NCBI GenBank assembly: GCA_030632385.1
Contig: DAOVUW010000043.1
Span: 1-7,302 of the forward strand
Direction: 5' to 3'
DNA from: Candidatus Nanohalarchaeota archaeon
Lineage (GTDB): Archaea > EX4484-52
DNA: 7,302 bases
Shown: in pieces, positions 6,728-7,302 of the stretch
Numbering within the stretch: the stretch's first letter is position 1
Layout: every line of letters starts with the position of its first letter
Position numbers and translations under genes: made by a program
The notes under the pieces: model-generated
Seen by the model: the letters and a program-made list of their open reading frames with translations, nothing else
The model's database searches: none
What the model was told of the DNA's origin: nothing

Positions 6728-6748
6728 ATTATTTATTTGAAGTTAGTA

Positions 6749-6756
6749 GTTTAAAT
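6749..6756 (-). promoter_or_regulatory. TATA-like box of the VTT/DedA-like gene
   Basis: An AATTTAAA core on the - strand, centred about 26 nt before the ATG, with a purine-rich GAAAG directly upstream that could act as a BRE. The spacing again fits a leaderless transcript. Confidence 0.4.
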
Positions 6757-6800
6757 TACTTTCTAAAAACAACACCTTTTTTTAAGTAGGAAAAATATTA

Positions 6801-6909
6801 TTATAAATTTCAAAACCAATGGTTTTGACTAACTAGCCCAAAGGAATGGCGACGGTAACATCCTTTAAAAAAGCTGCACGACGATTTAATACAACATAAT
6901 CGTATTTTT
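6801..6909 (+). other. Candidate small transcription unit (TATA, palindrome, mini-ORF, terminator-like end)
   Basis: TTATAAAT (6801-6808) is a fair TATA box with GGAAAAA just upstream. A start about 26 nt on would be near 6831. The next 75 nt are visibly richer in G and C than their surroundings. They fold as AAAGGA(A)TG...CATCCTTT (6840-6866) and then ACGATT...AATCGT (6881-6903) followed by T5 (6905-6909), a plausible end. Within it, 6846-6899 encodes the 17-residue basic peptide MATVTSFKKAARRFNTT, with AAGGA touching the ATG. It could be a small structured RNA, a mini-gene or the 5' remnant of a lost gene. The individual signals are visible in the sequence; the unit as a whole is inference. 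Confidence 0.25.
6810..6828. promoter_or_regulatory. Perfect 19-bp inverted repeat, operator-like
   Basis: TCAAAACCAATGGTTTTGA: eight-base arms around AAT. It begins two bases after a + strand TATA-like box and ends about where transcription from that box would start. This is a typical place for an archaeal repressor to block polymerase. It can also form a hairpin in RNA made from either strand. Confidence 0.4.
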
Positions 6910-7044
6910 AACAAATTACAGATATATGTAATATTTATCAGTACTTTTTTCTGTGTTTCTTATGTACGACTTTTTTCCCGTTTCCTTACAACGATTACAG
7001 CGAAAAAAACTCATAAAAATCCTTCTTCTTACGAGTTATACTTG

Positions 7045-7141
7045 ACTTTTCAAGGTTAAAAGTGGCTCATGTAAGAAAATCAAAGATTTTCTGCCTTTTT
7101 TTGACAAAAAAAGACTGTGGAATTCACAAAAAGTGAATTCC
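7045..7141. repeat. Run of four short hairpins behind tRNA-Tyr
   Basis: Four perfect stems follow each other in 97 nt: ACTTTT/AAAAGT (7045-7063), AGAAAATC/GATTTTCT (7074-7092), CTTTTTTT/AAAAAAAG (7095-7113) and GGAATTCAC/GTGAATTCC around AAAAA (7119-7141). The last one lies 18 nt beyond the 3' end of the tRNA. Read from the tRNA (- strand), the hairpins contain T5 and then T7 runs, so the first ones can serve as its terminator. Four in a row is more than termination needs. Confidence 0.65.
7074..7092. repeat. 19-nt palindrome, copy 2 (inverted relative to 5877-5895)
   Basis: AGAAAATCAAAGATTTTCT, eight-base arms around AAA. It equals the reverse complement of 5877-5895 except at the second and second-last bases. 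Those two changes keep the arms complementary, as expected if the stem itself matters. Confidence 0.6.
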
Positions 7142-7159
7142 TTTGTTCGCTCACTTTAA

Positions 7160-7278
7160 TCCCGCCGCCCGGACTTGAACCGGGAACAACTCGGGAACTG
7201 ATAACCAAATGCTTAATGGCAAAGAGCAGGTTGGACTTTTCTACAGCCGAGTACTCTATCACCTTGAGTTACAGCGGG
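7160..7278 (-). tRNA. tRNA-Tyr (anticodon GTA) with an intron
   Basis: On the - strand the parts fit in order: acceptor CCCGCTG (7278-7272) with CGGCGGG (7167-7161, one T-G pair) and discriminator A73 at 7160; D-stem ACTC/GAGT with GG in its loop; anticodon stem CTCGG (7251-7247) with CCGAG (7194-7190); loop CTGTAG then the intron; a five-base variable loop; T-stem CCCGG/CCGGG with TTCAAGT. The anticodon GTA (7244-7242) reads Tyr codons. C1-G72 with A73 is the tyrosine identity of archaea and eukaryotes, while bacteria use G1-C72. Mature length is 74 nt after removal of the intron. CCA is not encoded. AT-rich sequence at 7287-7298 resembles a TATA box but is too close to the mature 5' end; the true promoter is probably beyond the window. 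Confidence 0.93.
7196..7240 (-). other. 45-nt intron of tRNA-Tyr after position 37
   Basis: The anticodon loop reads CTGTAG up to position 37 and resumes with C38 before the 3' stem CCGAG, leaving 45 nt between them at the canonical archaeal site. For a bulge-helix-bulge, CTG (7246-7244) can pair with CAG (7200-7198), followed by a U-U mismatch. The bulges would be AG|A on the 5' side and TT|C on the 3' side. The inner helix may use CCAA with TTGG. If A38 rather than C38 is the exon base, the intron shifts by one nucleotide. Confidence 0.75.
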
Positions 7279-7302
7279 AACTTCCCTTATAGTATAATTA
7301 TG

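Larger units (their letters stand above)
6728..7159. other. Long intergenic region between the membrane-protein gene and tRNA-Tyr
   Basis: 432 nt with no gene of normal size. From left to right it holds the promoter of the VTT/DedA-like gene; a + strand TATA-like box at 6801-6808; a 19-bp palindrome at 6810-6828; a 17-codon ORF inside a hairpin at 6840-6866; a second hairpin, ACGATT/AATCGT, at 6881-6903 followed by T5; a pyrimidine-rich stretch around 6966-6986; and a run of hairpins from 7045 to 7141 behind the tRNA. An open frame running into the tRNA on the - strand (7080-7262) is explained by the tRNA sequence and is not a gene. Confidence 0.5.

Noticed and set aside
5548..7159. CRISPR array or leader in the hairpin-rich intergenic regions
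   Set aside because: The palindromes are not regularly spaced copies of one repeat with spacers; only one sequence recurs, and only twice.
7080..7262. 60-codon ORF on the - strand
   Set aside because: It runs through the tRNA-Tyr gene; the tRNA fold is complete and explains the sequence.
7287..7298. TATA-like sequence in front of tRNA-Tyr as its promoter
   Set aside because: It lies only about 9-20 nt before the mature 5' end, so transcription would start inside the tRNA; the real box is probably outside the window.

Overview
The window most likely comes from an AT-rich archaeal genome, probably a DPANN lineage of the Woesearchaeota/Pacearchaeota kind. This is inferred from four things: purP, the ATP- and formate-dependent archaeal enzyme of purine synthesis; a tRNA-Tyr(GTA) with C1-G72 and an intron after position 37; no clear Shine-Dalgarno sites; and TATA-like boxes about 23-30 nt upstream of several start codons, as expected for leaderless archaeal transcripts. 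The exact lineage cannot be settled from this sequence.

Left edge (1-1198): the C-terminal tail of an integrase-core (rve-type) transposase, then a complete DDE transposase of a different, IS5-like type. Both are on the + strand, while every long protein gene to their right is on the - strand.

Centre (1199-5547, all -): purP; a small five-helix membrane protein of unknown function carrying a recent-looking 27-bp tandem duplication; guaA, a fused GMP synthetase of the long form otherwise best known from eukaryotes; and a Nudix hydrolase. Three of the four belong to nucleotide metabolism. PurP makes FAICAR on the way to IMP, GuaA makes GMP from XMP, and the Nudix protein probably hydrolyses a nucleoside-diphosphate derivative. 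Several of these genes have a TATA-like box of their own, so this is better read as a functional neighbourhood than as one operon.

Right part (5548-7302): a VTT/DedA-like membrane protein sits between two long intergenic stretches (5548-6145 and 6728-7159). Neither holds a convincing long gene, but both are rich in short perfect hairpins. They share a nearly identical 19-nt palindrome, and they contain an orphan terminator-like hairpin, a TATA box followed by a 19-bp palindrome and a mini-ORF, and a run of hairpins directly behind the tRNA. The window ends in tRNA-Tyr with a 45-nt intron.

I found no CRISPR array, toxin-antitoxin pair or recognisable defence system. The least explained parts are the hairpin-rich intergenic regions, and the most unusual gene is the long-form GMP synthetase in an archaeal context.
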